A DNA stretch of 32,186 bases from JAHWJX01 sp036386655 (GTDB lineage Bacteria > Pseudomonadota > Alphaproteobacteria > Caulobacterales > Caulobacteraceae), in contig DASVVG010000054.1 in NCBI GenBank assembly GCA_036386655.1, forward strand, positions 1 through 32,186. The letters run 5' to 3'. The notes under the pieces were generated by a model. That model saw only the letters and a list, made by a program, of their open reading frames with translations, searched no databases and was not told the origin of the DNA. Position numbers and translations under genes: made by a program. Positions 19,055 to 29,194 of the stretch are shown piece by piece (within the stretch, counting starts at the first letter, position 1; every line of letters begins with the position of its first letter).

Positions 19055-21496
19055 ATGGTGAAGACCCGCGTTCGCGCGTTTGCGTTGCTCTCCGGCGTCG
19101 CCCTGCTGCTGGGCTCGACGGCCCTGACTCCGGCGGCGCTCGCGCAGACGGCGCCGGCGGCCGCGCCTCCCGCGACAGCTCCAGCCGCCGCGTCACCGGA
19201 CCCCGCTCCGGCTCCCGCGGCGCCTCAGATCCCGCTGACGGCGCCGGCCCCGGTGGTGAGCCGCATCGTGGTGCAGGGCGCGGAGCGCATCGAACCGGGG
19301 ACGGTGATCTCCTATCTGCCGATCACACCCGGGCAGACCGCCACCGCAGAGCGGCTGGACCAGGCGCTGGAGACCCTGTTCCGCACCGGCCTGTTCGCAG
19401 ACGTGAACCTCGCTATGCAGGGGCAGGTGCTGGTGGTCCAGGTGGTCGAGAACCCGATCATCAACCAGGTGGTGTTCGAGGGGAACGCCGCGCTCAACGA
19501 CGAGAAACTGCGGGAGGAGGTCACCGTCCGCCCGCGCGGCATCTTCACCCGCGCCCGCGCACAGCAGGACGTGCAGCGAATCGTAGAACTGTACCGCCGC
19601 TCCGGGCGGATCGCCGCGACGGTGACGCCGAAGATCGTCGAGCTTCCGCAGAAGCGGGTCGATCTGGTCTTCGAGATCAACGAGGGGCCGCGCACGGGGG
19701 TGGCCTCGGTCAACTTCCTCGGCAACCGAGCCTTCTCCGACCGTGACCTGCGCGGGGTGATCGTGACGGAGGAGTCGCGCTGGTACCGCTTCTTCTCCTC
19801 GAACAACAACTACGATCCGGATCGGATCGAGTACGACCGCCAGCAGCTGCGCGAGCACTACACGAACCGCGGCTACTACGATTTCCGGGTGGTCTCGGCC
19901 GTGGCCGAACTGCCGCCGCAGCAGGATGATTTCAAGGTCACCTTCACGGTGGACGAGGGGGAGGAGTACCGCTTCGGCGACCTGAAGGTCGTCACCGAGC
20001 TCGAGCGGCTCGACCCCAAGCTCCTGCAGGCGCTGCTGCCGATCCAGAAGGGAGCGGTGTACCAAGCCGAGCGCATCGAGCAGGCTGTGGACGCGCTGAC
20101 TTTCGCCGCGGGGGCCGCCGGCTTCGCCTTCGTGGACATCCGGCCGGCGGAGACGCCGAACCGCGAGACCAACACTGTCGACGTGACCTTCAACGTTCGC
20201 GAGGGACCTCGCGTCTACGTCGAGCGGATCGACATCGTCGGCAACACCCGGACGCTGGATCCTGTCATCCGGCGGGAAATCTCGCTGGTCGAAGGCGACC
20301 CGTTCAACCGCGTGCTGGTCGACCGCTCACAGATCGACGTGCGCCGCCTCGGCTTCTTCAAGGACGCCAAGATCGAGGAGCTGCCCGGCAGCGCGCCCGA
20401 TCGCACGGTGCTGCAGGTGCAGGTGGAGGAGCAGCCGACCGGGGAGCTGTCCTTCGCCGCCGGCTACAGCTCCGTGGACGGCGTGCTGCTCGACGTGGGG
20501 GTGACTGAGCGGAACTTCCGCGGACGGGGGCAGGACGTGCGCCTGCGGCTCTCAGTCGGCTCGATCCGGCAGTTGCTGGACTTTTCGTTCACCGAGCCGC
20601 GCTTCCTCGGACGCAACCTGAGCGCGGGCGTCGACCTCTACACCTATCGCTATGACTTCGGCGAGCAGGCGGCCTTCGACCAGACGCAGACCGGCGCCGG
20701 GCTGCGGCTGGGCTTCCCCACCAGTCGCAACTCGCGGCTGTTCACCCGCTACCAGCTCCGTCAGGACGAGGTGATCGTGGATGCGGCGCAGTGCGAGGCG
20801 GGCGCGATCTCTCGTCTGCTCTGCGATCAGCGCGGAACGAACGTCACGTCACTGCTGGGCTACACCTTCCGCTGGGACCGCCGGAACGATCCGCGCCGGC
20901 CGACCCGCGGGTTCGACCTGACGGCGCGCCAGGACCTGGCGGGCGTGGGCGGCGACGTGAACTACCTCCGGTCGGAGTTCGAAGGCGGGCTCTACTACGG
21001 CTTCCGGCCGGAGTGGGTGCTCAGCGCGACGGCCGCCGCTGGGTACGTCACCGGCTTCCAGGGTGACGCGGTCCGCATCAACGACCGCTTCTTCCGCGGC
21101 GGGAACACCTTCCGCGGGTTCGAGACGGCCGGCCTGGGTCCGCGCGACATCACCTTCGGCGACGCCTTGGGCGGCAACCTGTATGTCCAGGGCACGCTCG
21201 AGCTCGACTTCCCGAACCCGCTCCCGGAGCAGTACGGCATTGGAACCGCGCTGTTCCTGGACGTGGGCACCCTCGGCAAGCTCGACCGCGCCAGCAAGCT
21301 GGTGCCGGACGAGGACGGGAACCTGGTGGAGAGCGCCTTCATCCGCGACGACTTGGCGCTGCGGGCGGCGGCGGGCCTCAGCGTATTCTGGGACAGCCCG
21401 CTCGGACCGATCCGGTTCGACTTCAGCCAGATTTTGGCCAAAGAACCCTACGACAGAACAGAAACCTTCCGTTTCTCCCAAACCACGAGATTCTAA
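19055..21496 (+). CDS. bamA: Outer membrane protein assembly factor BamA
   Basis: An 813-residue Omp85 protein that inserts beta-barrel proteins in the outer membrane. It has a signal peptide ending at about residue 31 (ALAQT), then an unusual Pro/Ala-rich stretch to about residue 65. Five POTRA repeats follow, the first starting VSRIVVQGAERIEPGTVISYLPI. The 16-strand barrel carries the loop-6 FRGF motif (686–689) in GGNTFRGFETAG and ends in Phe, the usual outer-membrane targeting residue. It is preceded by rseP and followed by a Skp-like chaperone, the classic order. No strong ribosome site precedes the ATG at 19055, but the signal peptide fits this start. Confidence 0.96.
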   Translation: MVKTRVRAFALLSGVALLLGSTALTPAALAQTAPAAAPPATAPAAASPDPAPAPAAPQIPLTAPAPVVSRIVVQGAERIEPGTVISYLPITPGQTATAERLDQALETLFRTGLFADVNLAMQGQVLVVQVVENPIINQVVFEGNAALNDEKLREEVTVRPRGIFTRARAQQDVQRIVELYRRSGRIAATVTPKIVELPQKRVDLVFEINEGPRTGVASVNFLGNRAFSDRDLRGVIVTEESRWYRFFSSNNNYDPDRIEYDRQQLREHYTNRGYYDFRVVSAVAELPPQQDDFKVTFTVDEGEEYRFGDLKVVTELERLDPKLLQALLPIQKGAVYQAERIEQAVDALTFAAGAAGFAFVDIRPAETPNRETNTVDVTFNVREGPRVYVERIDIVGNTRTLDPVIRREISLVEGDPFNRVLVDRSQIDVRRLGFFKDAKIEELPGSAPDRTVLQVQVEEQPTGELSFAAGYSSVDGVLLDVGVTERNFRGRGQDVRLRLSVGSIRQLLDFSFTEPRFLGRNLSAGVDLYTYRYDFGEQAAFDQTQTGAGLRLGFPTSRNSRLFTRYQLRQDEVIVDAAQCEAGAISRLLCDQRGTNVTSLLGYTFRWDRRNDPRRPTRGFDLTARQDLAGVGGDVNYLRSEFEGGLYYGFRPEWVLSATAAAGYVTGFQGDAVRINDRFFRGGNTFRGFETAGLGPRDITFGDALGGNLYVQGTLELDFPNPLPEQYGIGTALFLDVGTLGKLDRASKLVPDEDGNLVESAFIRDDLALRAAAGLSVFWDSPLGPIRFDFSQILAKEPYDRTETFRFSQTTRF

Positions 21497-21501
21497 GCAC
21501 A

Positions 21502-22155
21502 ATGAAGAAGACGCTCATCCTGACCGCAGCGGCGGCGGCCGTTCTGTGCGCCCCCGTGGCGATGGCGCAGACCCAGCCGGCCGCGCAGGCGGCCCGCGCT
21601 CCGACCCCTCCTTCCAATCCGGGTCCCGTGATCGCGGGCGTGTGCGTGCTGGACGAACAGGCGGCGATCGGCACCTCGTCCGCCGGCCGCGCCTACCAGG
21701 CCCGCATGCAGCAGCTCACCCAGCAGGTTCGCGCCGAACTGCAGGGCCAGACCACTCCGCTCCAAAACGATGTGAACGCCTTTCAGACGGCCCAGGCGAC
21801 GCTGACCCCGGAGCAGCGCCAGCAACGCGGTCAGGCGCTGGAGACCCGCCTCCAGACCCTGCGCCGGCTCGAAGCCACGCGCGAGCAGGAGCTGCAGGCC
21901 ACGCAGGTCCGGCAGCTGAACCGAATCGTCGAGGCGCTGCAGCCGATCGTGTCGCAGACCTACGTGGCGCGGAACTGCGGCCTGATGGTGGACAAGAGCG
22001 CGGTGTTCTACTCGAACCCGCAGATGGACGTGACCGCTCAGGTCGTGCAGCAGCTGAACGCCCGCTTGGCCACGCTAGGCAACTTCGAGCGCGAGCGGGC
22101 TCCGACCCAAGCGTCGCCGACGGCCACGACCCCCGCCCCCGCGACCCGGCGCTAA
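21502..22155 (+). CDS. skp: Periplasmic OmpH/Skp-family chaperone
   Basis: A 217-residue protein with a clear signal peptide (MKKTLILTAA start, cleavage after AMA near residue 22), a short Pro/Ala spacer, and the Skp-like core starting VIAGVCVLDEQAAIG. A long Gln/Arg/Glu-rich helical hairpin (about 60–140) would form the tentacle arms that hold unfolded outer-membrane proteins, and the body domain closes with NCGLMVDKSAVFY. Two cysteines, C48 and C159, lie in strands that both belong to the body and could form a disulfide. The tail is Thr/Pro/Ala-rich. It starts 5 bp after bamA, so the chaperone and insertase are made together. Confidence 0.9.
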   Translation: MKKTLILTAAAAAVLCAPVAMAQTQPAAQAARAPTPPSNPGPVIAGVCVLDEQAAIGTSSAGRAYQARMQQLTQQVRAELQGQTTPLQNDVNAFQTAQATLTPEQRQQRGQALETRLQTLRRLEATREQELQATQVRQLNRIVEALQPIVSQTYVARNCGLMVDKSAVFYSNPQMDVTAQVVQQLNARLATLGNFERERAPTQASPTATTPAPATRR

Positions 22156-22170
22156 GTACGGCGAGCCTCG

Positions 22171-23211
22171 GTGCCGGATCCACGCTTCTTCGAAGACCTG
22201 GGTCCGGTTCCGCTCGACGAGCTCGCCCGCCTGAGCGGTGCCGAACTGGTCGCCACCAGCGGTGGAACCGGTAGTCCGGTCATGTCAGCGGCCCCGCTCG
22301 AACGCGGCGCCCCGGACGCCGTGTCGTTCTTCGCCGACCGTCGCTATCGGGGCGCGTTGGAAGCGACGCGGGCGGGGGCATGCTTTCTCCAACCTGAGCA
22401 CGCGGACGCCGCTCCCGAAGGGTGTGTACGCCTGCTGACGCACGCGCCGCAGGCGGCCTGGGCCAAGGCCGCCCATCGGCTTCACCAGCCGAGAGGCCAT
22501 CCGGCCGGCGCGCCGGCGGTCCACCCGGACGCGGAGCTGGAGGACGGCGTGGCGGTCGGTCCCGGTGTCGTGATCGGCCCCGGCGCCCGGGTGGGCCGCG
22601 GCTCCGTCCTGGGCGCGAACGCGGTTATCGGCCCTGGCGTGACGGTCGGCCGCGACTGCCGCATCGGCGCGAACGCGGTGATCATGTTCGCGCTGCTGGG
22701 AGACCGCGTGCGGGTCCTGGCCGGCGCGGTGATCGGGGAAGCTGGCTTTGGCGTCGCTGCGGGCGGCGGGTCCACGGTCGACGTGCCCCAACTGGGGCGG
22801 GTGATCCTTCAGGACGATGTGAGCGTCGGCGCCTGCACCTGCATCGACCGGGGAGCGTGGGACGACACCGTCGTGGGGGAGGGGACCAAGATCGACAACC
22901 TGGTGCAGATCGCCCACAACGTGCGCCTCGGGCGCGGGTGCCTGCTGGCCGGTCATGTGGGCATTTCGGGCAGCGTGACCGTAGGCGACGGCGCGATGTT
23001 CGGCGGCCGGGCGGGCGTCGCCGACCATCTCACCATCGGAGCCGGCGCCCGGGTGCTGGCGGCTGCGGGCGTGATGAAGGATATACCGGCCGGCGAAACC
23101 TGGGTGGGCGCCCCCGCCCGGCCGGTGCGCCAATTCATGCGGGAAACCGCCTGGGTGACGCGGGAAGCGCAAAGGCGCGGGAGCGAGGCGAGGAGCGATG
23201 GCAACGGGTGA
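22171..23211 (+). CDS. lpxD: UDP-3-O-acylglucosamine N-acyltransferase
   Basis: A 346-residue enzyme of lipid A synthesis that adds the second acyl chain from acyl-ACP to UDP-3-O-acyl-glucosamine. The N-terminal uridine-binding domain includes DAVSFFADRRY. From about residue 110 the protein is a left-handed beta-helix of hexapeptide repeats (GVVIGPGARVGRGSVLG and so on). The catalytic His is in QIAHN (H249), followed by LLAGHVGISGS. A C-terminal helix ends the protein. The GTG start at 22171 follows the skp gene by 15 bp. The end overlaps fabZ by 14 bp, so the two are translationally coupled. Confidence 0.95.
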   Translation: MPDPRFFEDLGPVPLDELARLSGAELVATSGGTGSPVMSAAPLERGAPDAVSFFADRRYRGALEATRAGACFLQPEHADAAPEGCVRLLTHAPQAAWAKAAHRLHQPRGHPAGAPAVHPDAELEDGVAVGPGVVIGPGARVGRGSVLGANAVIGPGVTVGRDCRIGANAVIMFALLGDRVRVLAGAVIGEAGFGVAAGGGSTVDVPQLGRVILQDDVSVGACTCIDRGAWDDTVVGEGTKIDNLVQIAHNVRLGRGCLLAGHVGISGSVTVGDGAMFGGRAGVADHLTIGAGARVLAAAGVMKDIPAGETWVGAPARPVRQFMRETAWVTREAQRRGSEARSDGNG

Positions 23212-23656
23212 CGGGCAGATCGACATGCAGGAGATCCTGCGCCGCATCCCGCACCGCTATCCCTTCCTGCTGATCGACCGCGCCGAGGACTTCGTCGCGA
23301 ACACCTCCATCGTCGGGATCAAGGGTGTGTCGGCCAACGAGCCCTTCTTCCCCGGCCACTTCCCAGAGAATCCCGTCATGCCCGGCGTGCTGATCGTCGA
23401 GGCGCTGGCGCAGGCGGGCGCGATCCTCATGTCCAAGTCGCTCGAGATCGATGCGACGGGGCGCACCATCTTCCTGGCGTCGACCGACAACGTCCGCTTC
23501 CGGAGCGCGGTGCGGCCAGGCGTGCTGCTGCACCTGCACGTGCAGGTGCTGAAGCACCGCGGCGACGTCTACAAGTTCAGGGGGGTGGCTCGGATCGACG
23601 GCAAGGACGCGGCCGAGGCGGAATGGACCGCGATGGTGGTCGACAACCCGGCATGA
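23198..23656 (+). CDS. fabZ: 3-hydroxyacyl-ACP dehydratase FabZ
   Basis: A 152-residue hot-dog-fold enzyme that dehydrates 3-hydroxyacyl-ACP in fatty acid elongation. Catalytic His54 is in FFPGHFPENPVMPG and Glu68 in VEALAQ; PHRYPFLLIDR near the start is the other family mark. It competes with LpxA and LpxD for 3-hydroxyacyl-ACP, so its place between lpxD and lpxA ties membrane phospholipid to lipid A supply. It starts 14 bp inside lpxD and its stop overlaps the lpxA start (ATGA). An AGGCGAGGAG stretch acts as the ribosome site. Confidence 0.96.
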   Translation: MATGDGQIDMQEILRRIPHRYPFLLIDRAEDFVANTSIVGIKGVSANEPFFPGHFPENPVMPGVLIVEALAQAGAILMSKSLEIDATGRTIFLASTDNVRFRSAVRPGVLLHLHVQVLKHRGDVYKFRGVARIDGKDAAEAEWTAMVVDNPA

Positions 23657-24450
23657 CGGTCACCGTCCATCCGACGGCCATCGTCGCCCCCGAAGCCGAG
23701 CTGGCGGCCGGCGTCGAGATCGGCCCCTATTGCATCGTCGGGACCGGCGCGAAGCTCGGGGAGCGCACGCGCCTGATCTCGCATGTCGTGATCGACGGAG
23801 AGACCCGGCTCGGCGCCGACTGCGTCGTCTATCCGTTCGCGATGCTGGGGGGGCCACCGCAGCACCTCGCCCATAAGGGAGAGCCGACCCGCCTCGACAT
23901 CGGCGACCGGAACACCATCCGCGAGCATGTGACCATGCACACGGGCACCGTCGCGGGCGGCGGCGTGACCACCATAGGCTCCGACGGGCTGTTCATGATC
24001 AGCTCCCACGTGGCTCATGACTGTAGGGTGGGGAATCACGTCGTGACGGCCGGCAGCGCCGCCTTGGCCGGGCACGTCAACGTGGGCGACGCGGCCTTCA
24101 TCGGCGGGCTGGCGGGCGTCCACCAGTGGACCCGTATCGGGCGGCACGCGTTCGTCGGCGCGGGTGCGCTGGTCACCAAGGACGTGATCCCGTTCGGTTC
24201 GGTCTGGGGCAACCATGCGCACCTGGAGGGGCTGAACCTCGTCGGGCTGAAGCGGCGCGGGTTCAGCCGGACCTCGATCAGCAATCTTCGCTCCTCGTTC
24301 CGGCTCCTGTTCGGGCCCGAGGGCACGTTCCAGGAGCGCCTCGAGGACACCGCAAAGGTCTTCGCCGGCTCGCCAGAGGTGATGGAGATCGTCGACTTCA
24401 TCCGATCGGACGCCAACCGGCCGCTCTGCCTGCCGGACTCCACGGATTAG
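23653..24450 (+). CDS. lpxA: UDP-N-acetylglucosamine acyltransferase
   Basis: A 265-residue enzyme, the first step of lipid A synthesis, which transfers a 3-hydroxyacyl chain from ACP to UDP-GlcNAc. A left-handed beta-helix of hexapeptide repeats fills residues 1 to about 190. The catalytic His lies in SSHVAHDCRVGN (H119 or H122, the latter matching the HDC position of E. coli H125). The C-terminal helical part contains GLNLVGLKRRGFS, a conserved LpxA signature. The ATG overlaps the fabZ stop by 4 bp. lpxI starts 2 bp after its stop. Confidence 0.96.
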   Translation: MTVTVHPTAIVAPEAELAAGVEIGPYCIVGTGAKLGERTRLISHVVIDGETRLGADCVVYPFAMLGGPPQHLAHKGEPTRLDIGDRNTIREHVTMHTGTVAGGGVTTIGSDGLFMISSHVAHDCRVGNHVVTAGSAALAGHVNVGDAAFIGGLAGVHQWTRIGRHAFVGAGALVTKDVIPFGSVWGNHAHLEGLNLVGLKRRGFSRTSISNLRSSFRLLFGPEGTFQERLEDTAKVFAGSPEVMEIVDFIRSDANRPLCLPDSTD

Positions 24451-24452
24451 GC

Positions 24453-25280
24453 GTGAAGCTCGGCCTCATCGCGGGCGGCGGGTCGCTGCCGCTCGAAATC
24501 GCCGAGCGACGGCGCGCGGCCGGTGCGGACGTGTTCGTGTTGCGCCTGAAGGGGATGGCGGATCCGGCGCTCGCCCGATTCGCGGGTGCTGACATCGGCG
24601 TCGCCGAACTCGGCCGCGCCATCGCGGCCTTGCAGGAGGCGGGCTGCGACAGCGTCTGCCTGGCGGGCATCGTGCGGAGGCCCGACTTCGCCGCGCTGAA
24701 ACCCGATCTCCGGGGCCTCGCCGCTCTGCCGGGGGCGCTGGCCGCGGCGCGCCAGGGGGACGATGCGCTGCTGCGCTACTTGGTCGGGGAATTCGAGCGG
24801 GAGGGGTTCAGGGTCGTGGGCGCGCACGAGGCGGCGGCCGACCTCACGCTGGCGGAGGGGCCTCTCGGAACGGTGAGCGCAGGGGCGGCGCACCAGGCCG
24901 ACATGGCGCGGGCGCTCGCGGTCGCGCGGGCTATCGGCGAGTTGGATATCGGGCAGGCCGCCGTGGTCTGTGATGGACTGGTGCTGGCGGTCGAGGCGCA
25001 GGAAGGGACCGACGCGCTCCTCGCCCGTGTCGCTGCGCTCCCGCCCGAGGTTCGTGGGTCGGAGGATCACCGGAGGGGCGTGCTGGCCAAGGCGCCCAAG
25101 CCGATCCAGGAGCAGCGGGTGGACCTGCCGACCATCGGCGTGGCGACGGTGGAGGCCGCCGCCCGCGCCGGGCTGGCCGGGGTCGCCGGAGAGGCGGGCA
25201 AGGTGCTCATCGTCGACCGCGCCGGCGTGGTCGCCGCCGCCGACCGGCTGGGGCTCTTCGTCTACGGCGCTGCGAGGTGA
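24453..25280 (+). CDS. lpxI: UDP-2,3-diacylglucosamine pyrophosphatase LpxI
   Basis: A 275-residue protein of the LpxI (formerly DUF1009) family. It hydrolyses UDP-2,3-diacylglucosamine to lipid X and UMP, replacing the unrelated LpxH of E. coli; LpxI was first characterised in Caulobacter. The N-terminal domain begins KLGLIAGGGSLPLEIAE, and the C-terminal catalytic domain contains AVVCDGLVLAVEAQEGTDALL and VLAKAPKPIQEQRVDLPTIG, the most conserved stretches. The GTG start at 24453 is 2 bp after the lpxA stop and the stop overlaps the lpxB start (GTGA). This gives a direct product hand-over to LpxB, which uses both lipid X and its precursor. Confidence 0.94.
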   Translation: MKLGLIAGGGSLPLEIAERRRAAGADVFVLRLKGMADPALARFAGADIGVAELGRAIAALQEAGCDSVCLAGIVRRPDFAALKPDLRGLAALPGALAAARQGDDALLRYLVGEFEREGFRVVGAHEAAADLTLAEGPLGTVSAGAAHQADMARALAVARAIGELDIGQAAVVCDGLVLAVEAQEGTDALLARVAALPPEVRGSEDHRRGVLAKAPKPIQEQRVDLPTIGVATVEAAARAGLAGVAGEAGKVLIVDRAGVVAAADRLGLFVYGAAR

Positions 25281-26451
25281 CGGCCGACGACCCGGTTCGC
25301 GTGATGCTGGTGGCCGCGGAGGCGTCGGGCGATGCGCTCGGCGCCGGCCTGGCGCGAGCGCTGCGGGGCCGGCTGGGGCAGCGGCTTCGTCTCTCGGGGG
25401 TGGGCGGCGAGCGACTGGCGGCGGAGGGGGTGGCGAGCCCCTTCGACATCAGCGAGCTGTCGATCTTCGGCGTGCTGGAGGCGCTGCTGGCCTACAGGCG
25501 CGTGAAGCGCCGGATCGAGGACACCGTCGCGCTCGCGGTGCAGGAGCAGCCGGATCTCGCCGTCCTGATCGACTCCTGGGGTTTCAACGTCCGGCTGGCC
25601 AAGCGCCTGCGCGAAGTGCTGCCGGAACCGACGCTGGTGAAGTACGTGGCCCCCCAGGTGTGGGCCTCGCGACCGGCTCGCGCCCGCGAGGCGGCGCGCG
25701 TGTTCGACCACCTGCTGTCGATCCTGGCTTTCGAGGCGGCGCACTTCGAAAGGGAAGGCCTGCCGGTCACCTTCGTCGGAGCGCCCGCGCTCGCGCGGTC
25801 ATACGCCAGCGCAAACCCTGAGGAATTCCGGCGCTCCATCGGCGCGGGGCCCGACGACCTGCTGCTGCTGGTCGCCCCGGGAAGCCGCCCCAGCGAGATC
25901 GCGCGGGTGCTGCCGCCCTTCGAAGACGCCGTCCGGCGGCTGAAGGCGACCCGTCCCGGGTTGCACTTAGTCGTCCCGGTCGCCTCGACAGTGTCCGCGG
26001 CTGTGAAGGAGAGGGCGGCGAGGTGGCCGGGCCCCGTGCATGTGGTCGACGGCGAGGCGCAGAAGGTCTCGGCCATGGCCGCGGCCGACCTCGCGCTGGC
26101 CTGCAGCGGCACCGTGACCACCGAGCTGGCCGCCGCCGGCGCGCCGATGGTGGTGGGCTATCGGACCGGACGGGTGACCTACGAGGTGCTGAAGCGGCTG
26201 ATCCGCACACGCTTCATTACGTTGTTCAACATCGCCGCCGACGAGGCGGTCGCGCCGGAACTGATCCAGCAGGACTGCAACGGGGAGGCCCTGGCGCGCG
26301 AGTTGGCCCTGCGGCTGGACGATCCAGCGCTCCGCGCCCGGCAGCGAGACGCGCAGTTCGCCGCCTTGGATAGGCTCGGGCGGGGCGGCCCCGATCCCGG
26401 CCAGGCCGCCGCCGACGCCGTGATCCGGCTGCTCCAGGAGAAGGGGCGGCT

Positions 26452-26455
<4 letters not shown>
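25277..26455 (+). CDS. lpxB: Lipid A disaccharide synthase
   Basis: A 392-residue GT19 glycosyltransferase that joins UDP-2,3-diacylglucosamine and lipid X to form the lipid A disaccharide at the inner face of the inner membrane. Family marks are VMLVAAEASGDALGAGL near the start, LLVAPGSRPSEI in the middle (donor-site region), and ALACSGTVTTELAAAGAPMVVGYR (UDP-binding). The GTG start overlaps the lpxI stop by 4 bp; a later ATG at 25304 would cut the conserved N-terminus. It ends the + strand block, overlapping the stop codon of gltA on the other strand by 4 bp, so no room exists for a terminator between them. Confidence 0.95.
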
Positions 26456-27753
<1,298 letters not shown>

Positions 27754-27793
27754 GCTCGTCCTCTACGCTTTTTGTTGCGGTGCTTATAGCGCC

Positions 27794-29194
27794 TCAGGCG
27801 GCGCTGGCGAGGGCGTCCTGCAGGCGGCCGAGGGCTTCCTCCTTACCCAGCGCAGCCAGCGTCGCGGCGAGGTCGGGGGCGGGCGCGCCTCCGGCCAGCA
27901 CCCCTCGCAGCGCGGGGCCGATCTTGCCCATCCCGACACCTTCGGACTCGGCGAAAGCCTTCAGCCGCGGCTCCAGGGCGGTGGCGGCGAAGTCCGGCTC
28001 CTGCTGCAATGCATCATGGAGCCTGGCAAGGCGGGCGCGGGTCTCGTCCGTGAGCAGGCCGCGGGTGCGCTCGTCAAGCGCCAGCGGACGGGGCTTGAGG
28101 ACGAAGGCGAGCTGGTCCGCCAGTTCCAGGATCGTCTTCGCACGTGACTTCACAAGCGGAACCGCCTGCAGGATCCCCCGGCTTGCACGCGGGTCCAGCG
28201 GCTCGCCTCGAGCCTGAAGGGCTTCCTCGACCAAGCGGCTGAGCCGCTCGTCTTCCGCCTGATGCAGGTAGTGGGCGTTGACGAAGTTCAGCTTGTCCCA
28301 ATCGAGCCGCGCCGGCGCGCGGTTCACGTCGGCGATGTCGAACCAGGCTATGGCCTCGGCGTCCGAGAACAGCTCGGCGTCGCCATGGCTCCAACCCAGT
28401 CGGGCCAGGTAGTTTCGGACAGCCTCCGGCAGGTAGCCGAGCTGGGCAAAGTCGCCCACTGCCTGTGCTCCATGCCGCTTCGACAGCTTGGCGCCGTCGG
28501 GCCCGTGGATCAGCGGCACGTGCGCGAAGGCAGGACGGGTCCAACCCAGCGCGTCGTAGATCATCGACTGCCGCGCCGCGTTGTTGAGATGGTCGTCGCC
28601 CCGGATCACGTGGGTCACACCCATGTCGTGGTCGTCCACCACCACGGCGAGGTTGTAGGTGGGGGCGCCGTCGGACCGGAGCAGCACGAGGTCGTCGAGG
28701 TCCTTGTCGGTGAAGCGGACCGCTCCTTGGACCAGGTCCTCGACCACCGTCTCGCCCCTCATCGGGCGGCGGAAGCGCACAACGGCGGGCGTGCCGGGCG
28801 GCGCTTCGGCAGGGTCCCGGTCGCGCCAGGGGGAGACGAAGGGGCGGCCTTGCGCGCGAGCTTCCTCCCTGGCCGCCTCCAACTCCTCCGGCGTCAGCCA
28901 GTCGCGGTAGGCGCGGCCGGCGCCGAGCAGTTGCTGGACCGCCTCGCGGTGCCGATCGGCGCGGGCGTGCTGGAACACCGGCGGTTCGTCCGGCGACAGG
29001 CCGAGCCAGTTCAGCCCGTCGAAGATGGCCTGGACGGCGGACTCGGTGGAGCGCTCGCGGTCGGTGTCTTCTATGCGGAGCAGGAACTTGCCGCCGGAGT
29101 GGCGGGCGAAAAGCTGGTTGAACAACGCCGTGCGGGCGCCGCCTATGTGCAGGTAGCCGGTCGGGGACGGGGCGAAGCGGGTGACGACGGTCAT
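27794..29194 (-). CDS. gltX: Glutamyl-tRNA synthetase
   Basis: A 466-residue class I synthetase. The HIGH motif is seen as FAPSPTGYLHIGGART (H16 I G G) and the KMSKS motif as AKLSKRHGA in the middle. The C-terminal anticodon-binding part is helical. Alphaproteobacteria lacking GlnRS usually make Gln-tRNA through Glu-tRNA-Gln and GatCAB, and often carry two GltX copies, so this one may be discriminating or not; the sequence alone does not tell. Its start codon overlaps the start of comEC on the other strand by 14 bp, an unusual head-to-head arrangement. gltA follows downstream. Confidence 0.96.
   Translation of the reverse strand: MTVVTRFAPSPTGYLHIGGARTALFNQLFARHSGGKFLLRIEDTDRERSTESAVQAIFDGLNWLGLSPDEPPVFQHARADRHREAVQQLLGAGRAYRDWLTPEELEAAREEARAQGRPFVSPWRDRDPAEAPPGTPAVVRFRRPMRGETVVEDLVQGAVRFTDKDLDDLVLLRSDGAPTYNLAVVVDDHDMGVTHVIRGDDHLNNAARQSMIYDALGWTRPAFAHVPLIHGPDGAKLSKRHGAQAVGDFAQLGYLPEAVRNYLARLGWSHGDAELFSDAEAIAWFDIADVNRAPARLDWDKLNFVNAHYLHQAEDERLSRLVEEALQARGEPLDPRASRGILQAVPLVKSRAKTILELADQLAFVLKPRPLALDERTRGLLTDETRARLARLHDALQQEPDFAATALEPRLKAFAESEGVGMGKIGPALRGVLAGGAPAPDLAATLAALGKEEALGRLQDALASAA

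Noticed and set aside
27754..27793. GCTATAAG patch in the gltX–gltA gap as a gltA promoter
   Set aside because: Resembles a Caulobacter -10 element, but no matching -35 is present at the right distance, so not listed as a promoter.
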